Shown in pieces: positions 17,413-26,001 of a stretch of 64,000 bases of DNA. The position numbers and the translations under genes were made by a program. Positions within the stretch are counted from its first letter, which is position 1; each line of letters begins with the position of its first letter. Source of the stretch: Cupriavidus necator A5-1 (GTDB taxonomy: Bacteria; Pseudomonadota; Gammaproteobacteria; Burkholderiales; Burkholderiaceae); assembly GCF_000744095.1 (NCBI RefSeq), contig NZ_JQLI01000008.1:1426001-1490000 (forward strand), in the 5' to 3' direction. The notes beneath the pieces were generated by a model. That model was not told the origin of the DNA, made no database searches, and worked only from the letters and a program-made list of their open reading frames with translations.

Positions 17413-17442
17413 GCCGGCGCGCGGCACCTGCCGCTCAAACGG

Positions 17443-17475
17443 AAATAAAGCCGCTTCATCGAAGCGGCTTTATTT
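17443..17475. terminator. Strong bidirectional rho-independent terminator
   Basis: AAATAAAGCCGCTTC and GAAGCGGCTTTATTT form a perfect 15-bp stem with an ATC loop and flanking A/T runs. It lies between the second cytochrome c gene (plus) and the DAHP synthase gene (minus), and serves both. Confidence 0.93.
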
Positions 17476-17484
17476 TTGCGCGGC

Positions 17485-18564
17485 TCAGTTGCCGCTGCCC
17501 GGCACCAGCCGGCGCTGGCGCACCGACTCGGCCAGGCCCTCGAGCACCGTGACCGAGTCGTCCCAGCCGATGCAGGCATCGGTCACGGACTGGCCGTAGG
17601 TCAGGTTCTCCACCGGCGTGCCCTGCACGTGGTCCTGGCGGCCCGCCACCAGGTGCGATTCGACCATCACGCCGATGATGCGCTCATCGCCACCGGCGAT
17701 CTGGCGGCCGATGTCTTCGCACACCGGGATCTGGTTCTCGTGCTTCTTGCTGCTGTTGGCATGCGAGGCATCGATCATCAGTCGCGAGGCCAGGCCGGCC
17801 TTGGCGATGGCGTCGCAGGCTTCCTGCACGCTGGCGGCGTCATAGTTGGGCGCCTTGCCGCCGCGCAGGATCACGTGGCAGTCCTCGTTGCCGGAGGTCG
17901 ACACGATCGCCGAGTGGCCGCCCTTGGTCACCGACAGGAAATGGTGCGGCTGCGACGCGGCCTTGATCGCGTCCACGGCGATCTTGACGTTGCCGTCGGT
18001 GCCGTTCTTGAAGCCCACCGGGCACGACAGTCCCGACGCGAGCTCGCGGTGCACCTGCGATTCGGTGGTGCGCGCGCCGATCGCGCCCCAGCTGACCAGG
18101 TCGGCGATGTACTGCGGGCTGATCATGTCCAGGTACTCGGTGCCCGTCGGCACGCCCATCTCGCTGATGTTCAGCAGCAACTCGCGCGCGGTGCGCAGGC
18201 CGTCGTTGATCTTGAAGCTGCCGTCCATGTGCGGGTCGTTGATCAGGCCCTTCCAGCCCACGGTGGTGCGCGGCTTCTCGAAGTACACGCGCATCACCAC
18301 TTCCAGCTCGCCGGCGAAACGGTCGCGCTGGACCTTGAGCAGCTTGGCGTAGTCCAGCGCGGCGCGGGTGTCGTGGATCGAGCAGGGGCCGATGATGACG
18401 ATCAGTCTGTCATCCATGCCGTGCAGGATGCGGTGCATGGCCTGGCGCGCGCCGTAGATCACGTCCGAGGCCTTTTCGGAGCAGGCAAACTCGCGGATCA
18501 GGTGCGCGGGCGGCAGCAGTTCCTTGAGTTCGCGAATGCGCAGGTCGTCGGTGTTCTTCAGCAT
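17485..18564 (-). CDS. aroG: 3-deoxy-7-phosphoheptulonate (DAHP) synthase, class I
   Basis: The product is 359 aa, close to E. coli AroG/AroF/AroH (about 350). Conserved blocks are IVIIGPCSIHD, VVMRVYFEKPRTTVGWKGLINDP, GTEYLDMISPQYIADLVSWGAIGARTTESQ and MIDASHANSSKKHENQ, with the metal and phosphoenolpyruvate ligands. It condenses PEP with erythrose-4-phosphate, the first step of the shikimate pathway. ATG 18564 follows GGAG. Feedback specificity cannot be assigned by eye, but the leader upstream encodes a Phe/Tyr-rich peptide and attenuator, implying control by those amino acids. Isozyme name aroG is tentative. Confidence 0.92.
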   Translation of the reverse strand: MLKNTDDLRIRELKELLPPAHLIREFACSEKASDVIYGARQAMHRILHGMDDRLIVIIGPCSIHDTRAALDYAKLLKVQRDRFAGELEVVMRVYFEKPRTTVGWKGLINDPHMDGSFKINDGLRTARELLLNISEMGVPTGTEYLDMISPQYIADLVSWGAIGARTTESQVHRELASGLSCPVGFKNGTDGNVKIAVDAIKAASQPHHFLSVTKGGHSAIVSTSGNEDCHVILRGGKAPNYDAASVQEACDAIAKAGLASRLMIDASHANSSKKHENQIPVCEDIGRQIAGGDERIIGVMVESHLVAGRQDHVQGTPVENLTYGQSVTDACIGWDDSVTVLEGLAESVRQRRLVPGSGN

Positions 18565-18635
18565 GATGGCTCCAGGATTTCTGTGAGGTCGTGGGAGTGG
18601 GGAATCGGGGTTTTGGGGCACTTCGGCAAACAGGT

Positions 18636-18666
18636 ATAAAAAAACCGCCAGGGTCGCTGGCGGTTT
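18636..18666 (-). terminator. Attenuator terminator in the DAHP synthase leader
   Basis: On the minus strand AAACCGCCAG and CTGGCGGTTT form a stem followed by seven T residues, ending about 70 bases before the DAHP synthase start. Being upstream of the gene and inside its leader, it is an attenuator rather than a gene end. Its 5' arm, CCGCCAGCG (18655-18663), can instead pair with CGCTGGCGG in the leader. Confidence 0.88.
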
Positions 18667-18687
18667 CTTTTGTATTCGGGGCGCTGC

Positions 18688-18759
18688 TTACAGCCGTCCC
18701 TCCCTATCCGCCAGCGGTGTGAGATCGCTAAAGAAGTAAAAGTAAAACTTAGCGGACAT
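18688..18759 (-). CDS. Phe/Tyr-rich leader peptide of the DAHP synthase gene (attenuation)
   Basis: A 23-codon frame begins ATG at 18759 and ends TAA at 18688. Residues 5-10 are FYFYFF: four Phe and two Tyr codons in a row. It ends 22 bases before the attenuator stem. Three mutually exclusive pairings are visible on the minus strand: TCCGCCA just before and at the start codon (18759-18765) with TGGCGGA (18707-18713); CGCTGGCGG (18708-18716) with CCGCCAGCG (18655-18663); and the terminator. This is the layout of pheA-type ribosome-mediated attenuators. Stalling at Phe/Tyr codons would free CGCTGGCGG to sequester the terminator arm. The ribosome site is weak. Confidence 0.85.
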   Translation of the reverse strand: MSAKFYFYFFSDLTPLADREGRL

Positions 18760-19005
18760 GGCGGAAAAAGGCGTTGGCTTGGGTCAGCTTGAATCGATTT
18801 GGTCGGTAGGCGCCGAATTTATGCTGCACTGCGTAGCAGAAAGGCAGGAAATTGCGCGCCGGTGGACGATTTTTCGCGGTGCGTCCGTTGCTTGTCACAC
18901 AGCGAAGCATCTTTATAGCGCCTTTTGAAAATGTTGGCAAGTGTCGGCGACGCGGCGTTCTTTCGCAACGGCCGTGGGCTGCGGCCATGGCGCGTCGCGC
19001 CAATG
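18760..19005. other. Upstream region of the DAHP synthase leader, no gene seen
   Basis: Between the leader peptide and the tldD terminator there is no supported gene. GCATAAATT on the minus strand (about 18815-18823) is a possible -10 region for the attenuated aro transcript; no convincing -35 was found. Confidence 0.35.
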
Positions 19006-19034
19006 AAAAACGGGACCGTGCAGGTCCCGTTTTT
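19006..19034. terminator. Rho-independent terminator after tldD
   Basis: AAAACGGGACC and GGTCCCGTTTT form an 11-bp stem with flanking A and T runs, 18 bases beyond the tldD stop on the minus strand. Confidence 0.9.
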
Positions 19035-19051
19035 CGTGTCGCGCAGAGGCG

Positions 19052-20512
19052 TCAGGCGGTGCCGCCCACCGTCATGTTTTCGATGCGCAGCGTCGGCTGC
19101 CCCACGCCCACCGGCACGCTCTGCCCTTCCTTGCCGCACACGCCCACGCCCGAATCCAGGCGCATGTCGTTGCCGATCATGGTGACGTCCTTCAGCGATT
19201 CCGGGCCGTTGCCGATCAGCGTCGCGCCCTTGACCGGGTAGCTGATCTTGCCGTCCTCGATCACGTACGCCTCGCTCGCCGAGAACACGAACTTGCCGTT
19301 GGTGATGTCGACCTGGCCGCCGCCGAAGTTGACCGCGTACAGGCCCTTCTTGACGCTGGCGATGATCTCCTTCGGATCCTTGTCGCCGTTGAGCATGTAG
19401 GTGTTGGTCATGCGCGGCATCGGCAGCGCGGCATAGCTTTCGCGGCGTGCGTTGCCGGTGACCGGCATCTTCATCAGGCGCGCGTTGAGCGTGTCCTGGA
19501 TATAGCCGCGCAGGATGCCGTCCTCGATCAGCGTGGTGCACTGGGTCGGGTTGCCTTCATCGTCCAGGTTGAGCGAGCCGCGGCGGTTGGCCAGCGTGCC
19601 GTCGTCGACCACGGTCACGCCCTTGGCCGCGACGCGTTCGCCCATGCGGCCGGCAAAAGCCGACGAGCCCTTGCGGTTGAAGTCACCCTCCAGCCCGTGG
19701 CCGACCGCTTCGTGCAGCAGCACGCCGGGCCAGCCCGGGCCGAGCACCACGGTCATCGCGCCGGCCGGGGCGGGGCGCGCATCCAGGTTGACCAGCGCCG
19801 ACGACACCGCCTCGTCCACGTAGGTCTGCAGCAGGTCGTCGGTGAAGTAGCCGTAGGCATAACGGCCGCCGCCACCGGACGAGCCGATCTCGCGGCGCCC
19901 GCCCTGTTCGGCGATGACCGTGACCGAAACGCGCACCAGCGGGCGCACGTCGGCGGCGAACACGCCGTCGCTGCGCGCCACCAGCACCACGTCGTACTCG
20001 CCGGCCAGGCCCGCCATCACCTGCACCACGCGCGAGTCCTTGGCGCGCGCCATGCGCTCGATGCGTTCGAGCAGCGCTACCTTCTCGGCCGCGCTCATCG
20101 AGTCGAGCGGGTCGTTGGGCGCGTACAGATTGCGCCCGGCGTGCGTGGCCAGCTCGCCGGCGACCTTGATGCGGCCGCTGCCGGCGCGGCCGATGGTGCG
20201 CGTGGCCGCTGCCGCCTGCGACAGCGCCGGCAGGCTGATTTCATCCGAGTAGGCGAAGGCGGTGCGGTCGCCCGAGACCGCGCGCACGCCCACGCCCTGG
20301 TCGATGCTGAAGCTGCCCGACTTGACGATGCCTTCTTCCAGGCTCCAGGCCTCGTTGCGGGTGTACTGGAAGTACAGGTCCGCGTAGTCGACCTTGTGCG
20401 TGAAGATATCGGCCAGCACGCGCTGGAGCTTGGCTTCATCCAGGCCGTACGGCGCCAGCAGCAGTTGCTGCGCGGTGGCCAGGTTGCGGATTCCGAGATC
20501 GCCGGCGTTCAT
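19052..20512 (-). CDS. tldD: Metalloprotease TldD
   Basis: The product is 486 aa (E. coli TldD 481). VLGPGWPGVLLHEAVGHGLEGDFNRKGSSAFAGR (about residues 260-290) contains HEAVGHGLE, the HExxxH zinc motif unique to TldD of the PmbA/TldD pair. DYADLYFQYTRNEAWSLEEGIVKSGS and GVGVRAVSGDRTAFAYSDE are the N-terminal family blocks. With PmbA/TldE it forms a heterodimeric protease that degrades unfolded peptides and matures microcin B17 or CcdA. PmbA is not in the window. It follows the nitrilase-like gene by about 100 bases on the same strand, after yhdP. Confidence 0.95.
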   Translation of the reverse strand: MNAGDLGIRNLATAQQLLLAPYGLDEAKLQRVLADIFTHKVDYADLYFQYTRNEAWSLEEGIVKSGSFSIDQGVGVRAVSGDRTAFAYSDEISLPALSQAAAATRTIGRAGSGRIKVAGELATHAGRNLYAPNDPLDSMSAAEKVALLERIERMARAKDSRVVQVMAGLAGEYDVVLVARSDGVFAADVRPLVRVSVTVIAEQGGRREIGSSGGGGRYAYGYFTDDLLQTYVDEAVSSALVNLDARPAPAGAMTVVLGPGWPGVLLHEAVGHGLEGDFNRKGSSAFAGRMGERVAAKGVTVVDDGTLANRRGSLNLDDEGNPTQCTTLIEDGILRGYIQDTLNARLMKMPVTGNARRESYAALPMPRMTNTYMLNGDKDPKEIIASVKKGLYAVNFGGGQVDITNGKFVFSASEAYVIEDGKISYPVKGATLIGNGPESLKDVTMIGNDMRLDSGVGVCGKEGQSVPVGVGQPTLRIENMTVGGTA

Positions 20513-20614
20513 GAAATGTCCTTTCTGCTTTGGGTCGTGCCGGCTTGCTCTCTGTCTTGCCGGCGCGTGAAAATCCGTGGGCGGGCGCCCGCAGGCCCCG
20601 CGATTGCGTACATG

Positions 20615-21436
20615 CTACAGCACCCTGTGTCGCAGCGCCGGCAGGTTCTGCCGGACCTCGTCCAGGCGTGCCGGGTCGATGACACCGCCGACCACGCCTT
20701 CACCCTCGGGCAACATGGCCAGCACTTCGCCCCAGGGATCGACCAGCATGGAATGGCCCCAGGTGCGCCGGCCGTTCTCATGCTTGCCGCCCTGTGCGGC
20801 GGCCAGCACATAGCACTGGTTCTCGATGGCGCGGGCGCGCAGCAGGATCTCCCAGTGCGCCTGCCCGGTGGTGTAGGTGAAGGCGGCGGGCATCAGAATC
20901 AAGCTGGTGCCTTCGCCCGCTGCCAGTCCGCGGTAAAGCTCCGGAAAGCGCAGGTCGTAGCACACCGACATCGCCACCCGGCCGCACGGCGCATCGAAGC
21001 TGACCGGCGTGCGGCCGGCCAGGATGGTGCGCGACTCGTCATAGTTCTCGGCGCCGCGGGTGAAGCCAAACAGGTGGATCTTGTCGTAGCGCGCCACGCG
21101 CTCGCCGCACGGGTCGAAGGCGAGCGAGGAGTTGTAGACGCGCGCCGGATCGTCGCACCACATCGGCAGCGTGCCGCCCACCAGCCAGATGCCGTGGCGG
21201 CGCGCCGCGTCGGCCAGGAACTGCTGCACCGGGCCGTCGCCGTCGCGCTCGCGCACGGCGATCTTGTCGGATTCGGACCGGCCCATCATGCAGAAGTACT
21301 CGGGCAGCAGCACCAGTTGCGCGCCGCTGGCGGCGGCCTCGGCGATCAGCGCGTCGGCGCGTGCGAGGTTGGCATCGAGCGACGTGCCGGTGACGGTCTG
21401 GACCGCGGCAACGCGAAACGGGGCGGGCGCTGTCAT
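20615..21436 (-). CDS. Carbon-nitrogen hydrolase (Nit1-like, deaminated glutathione amidase type)
   Basis: The product is 273 aa. The nitrilase triad is visible: Glu in LVLLPEYFCMMG (about residue 43), Lys in RYDKIHLFGF, and Cys in MSVCYDLRFPELYRGLA. FTYTTGQAHWEILLRARAIENQCYVLA is typical of the Nit1/NitFhit branch, which hydrolyses deaminated glutathione. It lies between yhdP and tldD, an order conserved in Burkholderiales as far as I recall. ATG 21436 gives MTAPAPFRVAAVQ; an upstream in-frame ATG adds a basic, unlike stretch. Substrate assignment is by family resemblance only. Confidence 0.9.
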   Translation of the reverse strand: MTAPAPFRVAAVQTVTGTSLDANLARADALIAEAAASGAQLVLLPEYFCMMGRSESDKIAVRERDGDGPVQQFLADAARRHGIWLVGGTLPMWCDDPARVYNSSLAFDPCGERVARYDKIHLFGFTRGAENYDESRTILAGRTPVSFDAPCGRVAMSVCYDLRFPELYRGLAAGEGTSLILMPAAFTYTTGQAHWEILLRARAIENQCYVLAAAQGGKHENGRRTWGHSMLVDPWGEVLAMLPEGEGVVGGVIDPARLDEVRQNLPALRHRVL

Positions 21437-21499
21437 GGGCGTTGGTTTCCTCTGTGGACGGCGAAGGTTCACCGGAAAAGCAGGTTCACACCAAGAAAA

Positions 21500-24400
21500 T
21501 CAGCGCGGGAAGGCCGGATCCGCGCGGTTCTGGAAGGTCGTTCCTCGCGCCATATTGTCCTCCACTTTGCCGATCTGCGGGTTGGCCCAGCTGCCGGTGA
21601 TGTGGTAGTGCTGGGTGAACATCTTGGAGAACTCGTCGGCGAACAGCAACTGGGCGGCCAGCGTGCCGATGCCCAGCGCCGGGTTGATAAACGCGGCGGC
21701 GACCGAGGTGGACGTGGCGTTGATGCGCGGCACCACGTCCACGCGCAGGTCCTGCGTCTCGCTCAGCAGGTTGGCGGTGCCGGCCATGCTGGCGGTGATC
21801 TGCGGGCTGCGGAGCTGGAATTCCTCGATCGTGCCGATGCCGTTCTCGATGGTGCCGGTGCCGGCAATGCGGTCGAACAGCAGCCCGCGCCCGGACAAGG
21901 TGCGGAAATCCAGCGTGGCAAAGCGCAGCAGCCCTTGCAGGCTGAGCACGCCCAGCAGCCGCGCCGCGCCCGGCTCCACGCTCAGGATCTGGCCGTTCTC
22001 CAGTTCCAGCGACAGCTTGCCGGACAGCGTCGGGTAGTCGATCGACAGCGGCGAGCCGCGCCAGGCCACGCGCCCCTCCAGCTTGCCCTTGCCATCCTGC
22101 AGCGTGTGCGCCAGGCCCAGGCGGTCGAGCGTGGCGCCGGCGTCGCGGATATCGATGGCAAACGACAGCAGCGTGCGGCGCTCGGCGTTGCCATCGGCGC
22201 GCAGGCGGCGCGGCACGCGCCAGCTGCCGCTGCCGGTGAGCGTGGCGCCGGGCTGCTCGATCTGCAGCTTGTCCAGCGTCCAGACCGGGTCGGCGCCGCT
22301 CATGCCGGTATGCGCCTTGACCTCGAGCTTGCCGAAGTCTTTCCCGCGCAGCATGAACTGGTCGGCCACCAGGTCGATCGCGGGCAGGTCGTCGATGCTG
22401 CTGGCGAGCGCGTCCACCACGTTATGTTCGTCGCTGGCATCGGGCACGTTCAGGCGCGACAGGCGCAGCTGCAGCGATCCGGACGCCGAAGGCCCGGCCG
22501 GGCGCCACTGTACCGCGCCGGCGACCTGGCGCGAGTCGACCTTTGCGTTCCAGCCGTCGCCCTCGCGCGTCGCGTCCAGCGTTACATCATCCAGCGTGCG
22601 GCCCATGCCGTGCAGCGTGCGCGCGCGCAGCGCGATGCGGCCGGGTAGGAACGGCGAGGGCGTCCCGGCGGCGTTGCCGTTGGCGGCGGTCGTGGCGAAG
22701 GCGGCGCGCCAGGCGTCGATATCGAGCTGCTCGAAGGTGGCTGCGGCACTGACGCCGGCCGCCGGCGGCGGCGCCGCCTGCTGCACCCCGATGCCGCCGG
22801 CGAGCACCTCGATGCCGTTGCTGCCGCCATTCTGGTCGCGGCGCAGCAGGTAGCGCGCGTTGAGCGCGTTGCCCAGTTGCACCACCAGCTCGTCGGTGCC
22901 GGCGCGGGCCGCGCCGCCGGCCGGGCGCAGGTCCACCCGCAGCGGCAGGTCGTGCGCCGCAGCCTTGGCCAGCGGCGCGGGCAGGCCGATCGCCATGCCG
23001 TTGAGTCCGGAGCTGAGCTGCACCTGCAACTGGCGCTGCGGGGCATCGCCGACGGTGCCGATCACCACGCTGTAGCCGGTGCTGCCTTCGAGGCGCGCCG
23101 CCAGCGGCGCCAGCGCCGAGCCCGCGGCCGCCTCGCGCAGCCCGGCCGCAGAGGCGTTGCCGCTGGCGCTTACGCGCGTGGCGCCGTCGGGCTGGGTGCC
23201 GCCGCCCAGCCGCACCTCGCCGCCCAGGAAGCGCGCGCGCAGGTTTTCCAGCCCGAAGCCGTGCTCGTTGAACGTGATGGTGCCGTTGGCGTTGCCCAGC
23301 AGCGGCATCTGCAGGCTCAGCACGACATCGTTGCCCGGGAAGTGGAAGCGGCCCTCGACCTTGGCCGCATTGGCGTGTTCCAGCGGCATGTCGAGCTTGA
23401 GCCCGAGTTCGCCGTTTCCGTGCGCGCGCGCCGCATCGGCCACGCGCGCGGTCCATTCGCGCACCGGCGAGGTGGCGATATAGCGCAGGAAGCCCTGCAC
23501 GGGGCCGCTGGCGCCGCCATCGATCACCAGCCGGCCGTGCTCGCTGAGATCGTCGATGCGCCCGCTGACGTCCTGCAGCGTGACGCCGGGGATATCCTGC
23601 ACCGCCGCTCGCTTCGCCAGGAAGGTCATGCCGCCGCGATCGAACACCACCTGTCCGGCGATGTCGGTAAAGTCCGGCCACAGCGGGGCGCCGCCGGCCG
23701 TGCCCGTGGCGGTCTCGTGCGGGGCGATCTGGTAGCGCACATGTTCGATCGGCACCTCGACGCGGAACTCGCCCGCCTTCTCGTGCGGGGCGTGGAACGG
23801 GAAGTGCGCCAGGTCGCCCTTGAGCACGAAGCGCACGTTGGCCGCCTCGCCGGCCGCCAGCGCGCCGGCCAGGTAGTGCCGCGTGCCGGCCGGGATCGAC
23901 AGCGGCAGGTAGCGCGGCACGCGCGCCACCTGGGCGCGGGTCATCTCGCCGCTCAGGTCGGCGATGCCGGAGCCGTCGTCGCCGCCTTCACGCCAGGTGC
24001 CGCCTACCGTGCCCGCTGCGTCGGCATTGGCGAAGCGAATGCCGTCCAGCGTCACCGCCAGCTTGCCGCCGGTGTGGGTCCAGCGCACGTCGCCGCCGAT
24101 CTGGTCGAAGGGCAGGCGTGGCTCTTCAAAGAGGCCGGGCAGCGTCAGTGCCGCACCATTGCCTTCGAAACGGACATTGCCCTGCTGGTCATCAAAGGCG
24201 AAGGTTCCGGACAGGTTCGAGAAGCCGGGCGTGCCCAGCCGCGGCCTGCCGTTGGCGCGCAGCGCGGGCACCGCCGGCTGGCCGTTGACCGAGACGTTGC
24301 GCAGCGTCCCCTGCACCTTGTAATGCGCCTTGCCGTCGCGGCGATCCAGCATGCCGGTGCGCTCGCGGCTCCAGCTGACGTTGAGGTTGTCCAGGTGGCC

Positions 24401-25831
24401 GGCCGGCTGCAGCGCGCGCAGCCGGCGCAGCACCGCCGTGTCCAGCGGCATCGAGGTGGCCAGCGCGCGCACCGTGTTCAGGTCCAGCGTGGGCGCCTTG
24501 AGCGAGAACTTGCGCAGGCTGCCGTCGTTGTTGCTGGCCCAGCCCAGCGTGACCTTGCGCATGCCTTCGCGCCAGGTGCTGTCGCCGGCAGCGGCCTGCC
24601 CGTCGCCGTCGGCGGGCTGCCATAGCAGCGTGTCGACGGTCAGCAGGTTGCTGCCGTCGCGCTCGGTCCGGTGCAGCAGGAAGGCCTGCGCGTTGGCCAG
24701 CCGCAGTGGCGCGGCGGCGCCGGCCAGCTGCAGGTCGACGCCGCTGGTGCGCAGCCGGGTCTGGCTGCGCACGATGCGGCCCTCGCGGAATTCGATGCTG
24801 CCGTCGGTGCTGAAGGTGCCGCTGGCGACGCGCTCGAACATCGCCAGGTAGCGCTGCAGCACCGGCAGCTGCAGCTGGCTGAGGTCCCAGGTGGCCTGGC
24901 CGGTCCAGTAGCGCCAGTTGCCGGCGCTGTGCAGGTAGTCGTTGCGGAAGGTGGACTGCACCACCAGCGGGCGTGGGCCCAGCGCCGGCGAGCGCGCTTC
25001 CAGCGTCACGGCATGGCGCGCGCCAACGCGGCGGGCGTCGAACCGGATTTCGCCCACGTCGAGCTGCGGCAGCCTGGCCTTCTCGTCGAGCCAGCGCAGC
25101 TTGCCGCCCGACAGCGAGACCCGGCCCTGCGACATCAGCCAGCCCAGGAAGCGGTCGTCGTCCTGCTGGCCGCCGGCGGAGTCCACCAGCATGCCGCCGA
25201 CCAGCAGCCGGCCTTCAGGCGTGCGGCGTACCAGCACGTCCGTGCCGGTGGCGCTGAGCGTGACGAACTGCAGGTTCATGCTGAACAGCGAGCGCCACGC
25301 CAGCTTGCCGTCGAGCGTGGCGGAGGCGAGCAGCACGCGGCGCTGGGCGTCCACGGCGCGCAAGTCCCCCGCGCGGAAGGCCGGGTGCCAGCCGTCCCAG
25401 TAGGTATCGAGCTTGCCGATGCTGACCTTTGCCGACAGCGCCACCGAGGCGCGCTCTTCCAGCCACTGGCGCGCGGTGGATGCCTGCGGCCACAGCACGA
25501 AGCGGATCAGCAGGCCCACCACCAGCGCCAGCACGGCCAGCACCAGCGCCAGGCGCACCAGCGCGCGGCCCAGCCCGCGCCAGAACGGATGGCGCACGGC
25601 GGCGGCCGTCGCGCGCAGGCCGGCCTTCACGCCCGCACGCGCCAGTCCGCCGGCGCGCGCAAAGGCGGACGCCTTGCGCGGGGCGCCAGGGGCATCGATG
25701 TGGGGGGAAGCCGCGGGATGTGAGGAGGAAGCCAGCGTAGCGGCGGCCTCGTGCCCACCCACACCGCTATTGGGGGGAGAACCGTCAGCGGGTTGTGGGG
25801 CGCGGCTGGACATGCGCAGATTATCCGACAA
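21500..25831 (-). CDS. yhdP: YhdP family protein, large AsmA-like envelope protein
   Basis: The product is about 1443 aa. A Ser/Pro/Ala-rich cytoplasmic N-terminus precedes one membrane helix (residues about 75-105, LVRLALVLAVLALVVGLLIRFVLWP). The rest is long repetitive beta-strand sequence with a C-terminal AsmA-like block (GRGLLFDRIAGTGTIENGIGTIEEFQLRSPQITASMAGTANLLSETQDLRVDVVPRINA). YhdP-type proteins are bridge-like lipid transporters carrying phospholipid from the inner to the outer membrane. TTG 25831 has GGAGAG nine bases upstream; ATG 25813 is the alternative and has a poorer site. It heads the yhdP-nit-tldD run and is divergent from glnE. Confidence 0.9.
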   Translation of the reverse strand: MSDNLRMSSRAPQPADGSPPNSGVGGHEAAATLASSSHPAASPHIDAPGAPRKASAFARAGGLARAGVKAGLRATAAAVRHPFWRGLGRALVRLALVLAVLALVVGLLIRFVLWPQASTARQWLEERASVALSAKVSIGKLDTYWDGWHPAFRAGDLRAVDAQRRVLLASATLDGKLAWRSLFSMNLQFVTLSATGTDVLVRRTPEGRLLVGGMLVDSAGGQQDDDRFLGWLMSQGRVSLSGGKLRWLDEKARLPQLDVGEIRFDARRVGARHAVTLEARSPALGPRPLVVQSTFRNDYLHSAGNWRYWTGQATWDLSQLQLPVLQRYLAMFERVASGTFSTDGSIEFREGRIVRSQTRLRTSGVDLQLAGAAAPLRLANAQAFLLHRTERDGSNLLTVDTLLWQPADGDGQAAAGDSTWREGMRKVTLGWASNNDGSLRKFSLKAPTLDLNTVRALATSMPLDTAVLRRLRALQPAGHLDNLNVSWSRERTGMLDRRDGKAHYKVQGTLRNVSVNGQPAVPALRANGRPRLGTPGFSNLSGTFAFDDQQGNVRFEGNGAALTLPGLFEEPRLPFDQIGGDVRWTHTGGKLAVTLDGIRFANADAAGTVGGTWREGGDDGSGIADLSGEMTRAQVARVPRYLPLSIPAGTRHYLAGALAAGEAANVRFVLKGDLAHFPFHAPHEKAGEFRVEVPIEHVRYQIAPHETATGTAGGAPLWPDFTDIAGQVVFDRGGMTFLAKRAAVQDIPGVTLQDVSGRIDDLSEHGRLVIDGGASGPVQGFLRYIATSPVREWTARVADAARAHGNGELGLKLDMPLEHANAAKVEGRFHFPGNDVVLSLQMPLLGNANGTITFNEHGFGLENLRARFLGGEVRLGGGTQPDGATRVSASGNASAAGLREAAAGSALAPLAARLEGSTGYSVVIGTVGDAPQRQLQVQLSSGLNGMAIGLPAPLAKAAAHDLPLRVDLRPAGGAARAGTDELVVQLGNALNARYLLRRDQNGGSNGIEVLAGGIGVQQAAPPPAAGVSAAATFEQLDIDAWRAAFATTAANGNAAGTPSPFLPGRIALRARTLHGMGRTLDDVTLDATREGDGWNAKVDSRQVAGAVQWRPAGPSASGSLQLRLSRLNVPDASDEHNVVDALASSIDDLPAIDLVADQFMLRGKDFGKLEVKAHTGMSGADPVWTLDKLQIEQPGATLTGSGSWRVPRRLRADGNAERRTLLSFAIDIRDAGATLDRLGLAHTLQDGKGKLEGRVAWRGSPLSIDYPTLSGKLSLELENGQILSVEPGAARLLGVLSLQGLLRFATLDFRTLSGRGLLFDRIAGTGTIENGIGTIEEFQLRSPQITASMAGTANLLSETQDLRVDVVPRINATSTSVAAAFINPALGIGTLAAQLLFADEFSKMFTQHYHITGSWANPQIGKVEDNMARGTTFQNRADPAFPR

Positions 25832-26001
25832 TACTAGCCGCTCTCCAATCTGGTGCCCGGCCGGCTAAAACAAGAATGCGTACGTGGCGCGAGCCAAGCC
25901 TGCGCACGTGGCGCACAGCCTTCACTATGATGACGCGCCTGATGCGCGTGCAGGAAAACACCGGCGCAGGCCGCACCTTTTCTCGCATTTCAAATACTGG
26001 A

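Noticed and set aside
19697..22648. A 983-codon open frame on the plus strand opposite tldD and yhdP
   Set aside because: It is antisense to genes with clear family motifs, is His/Arg/Gly-rich and has no domain; long antisense frames are expected at this G+C content.
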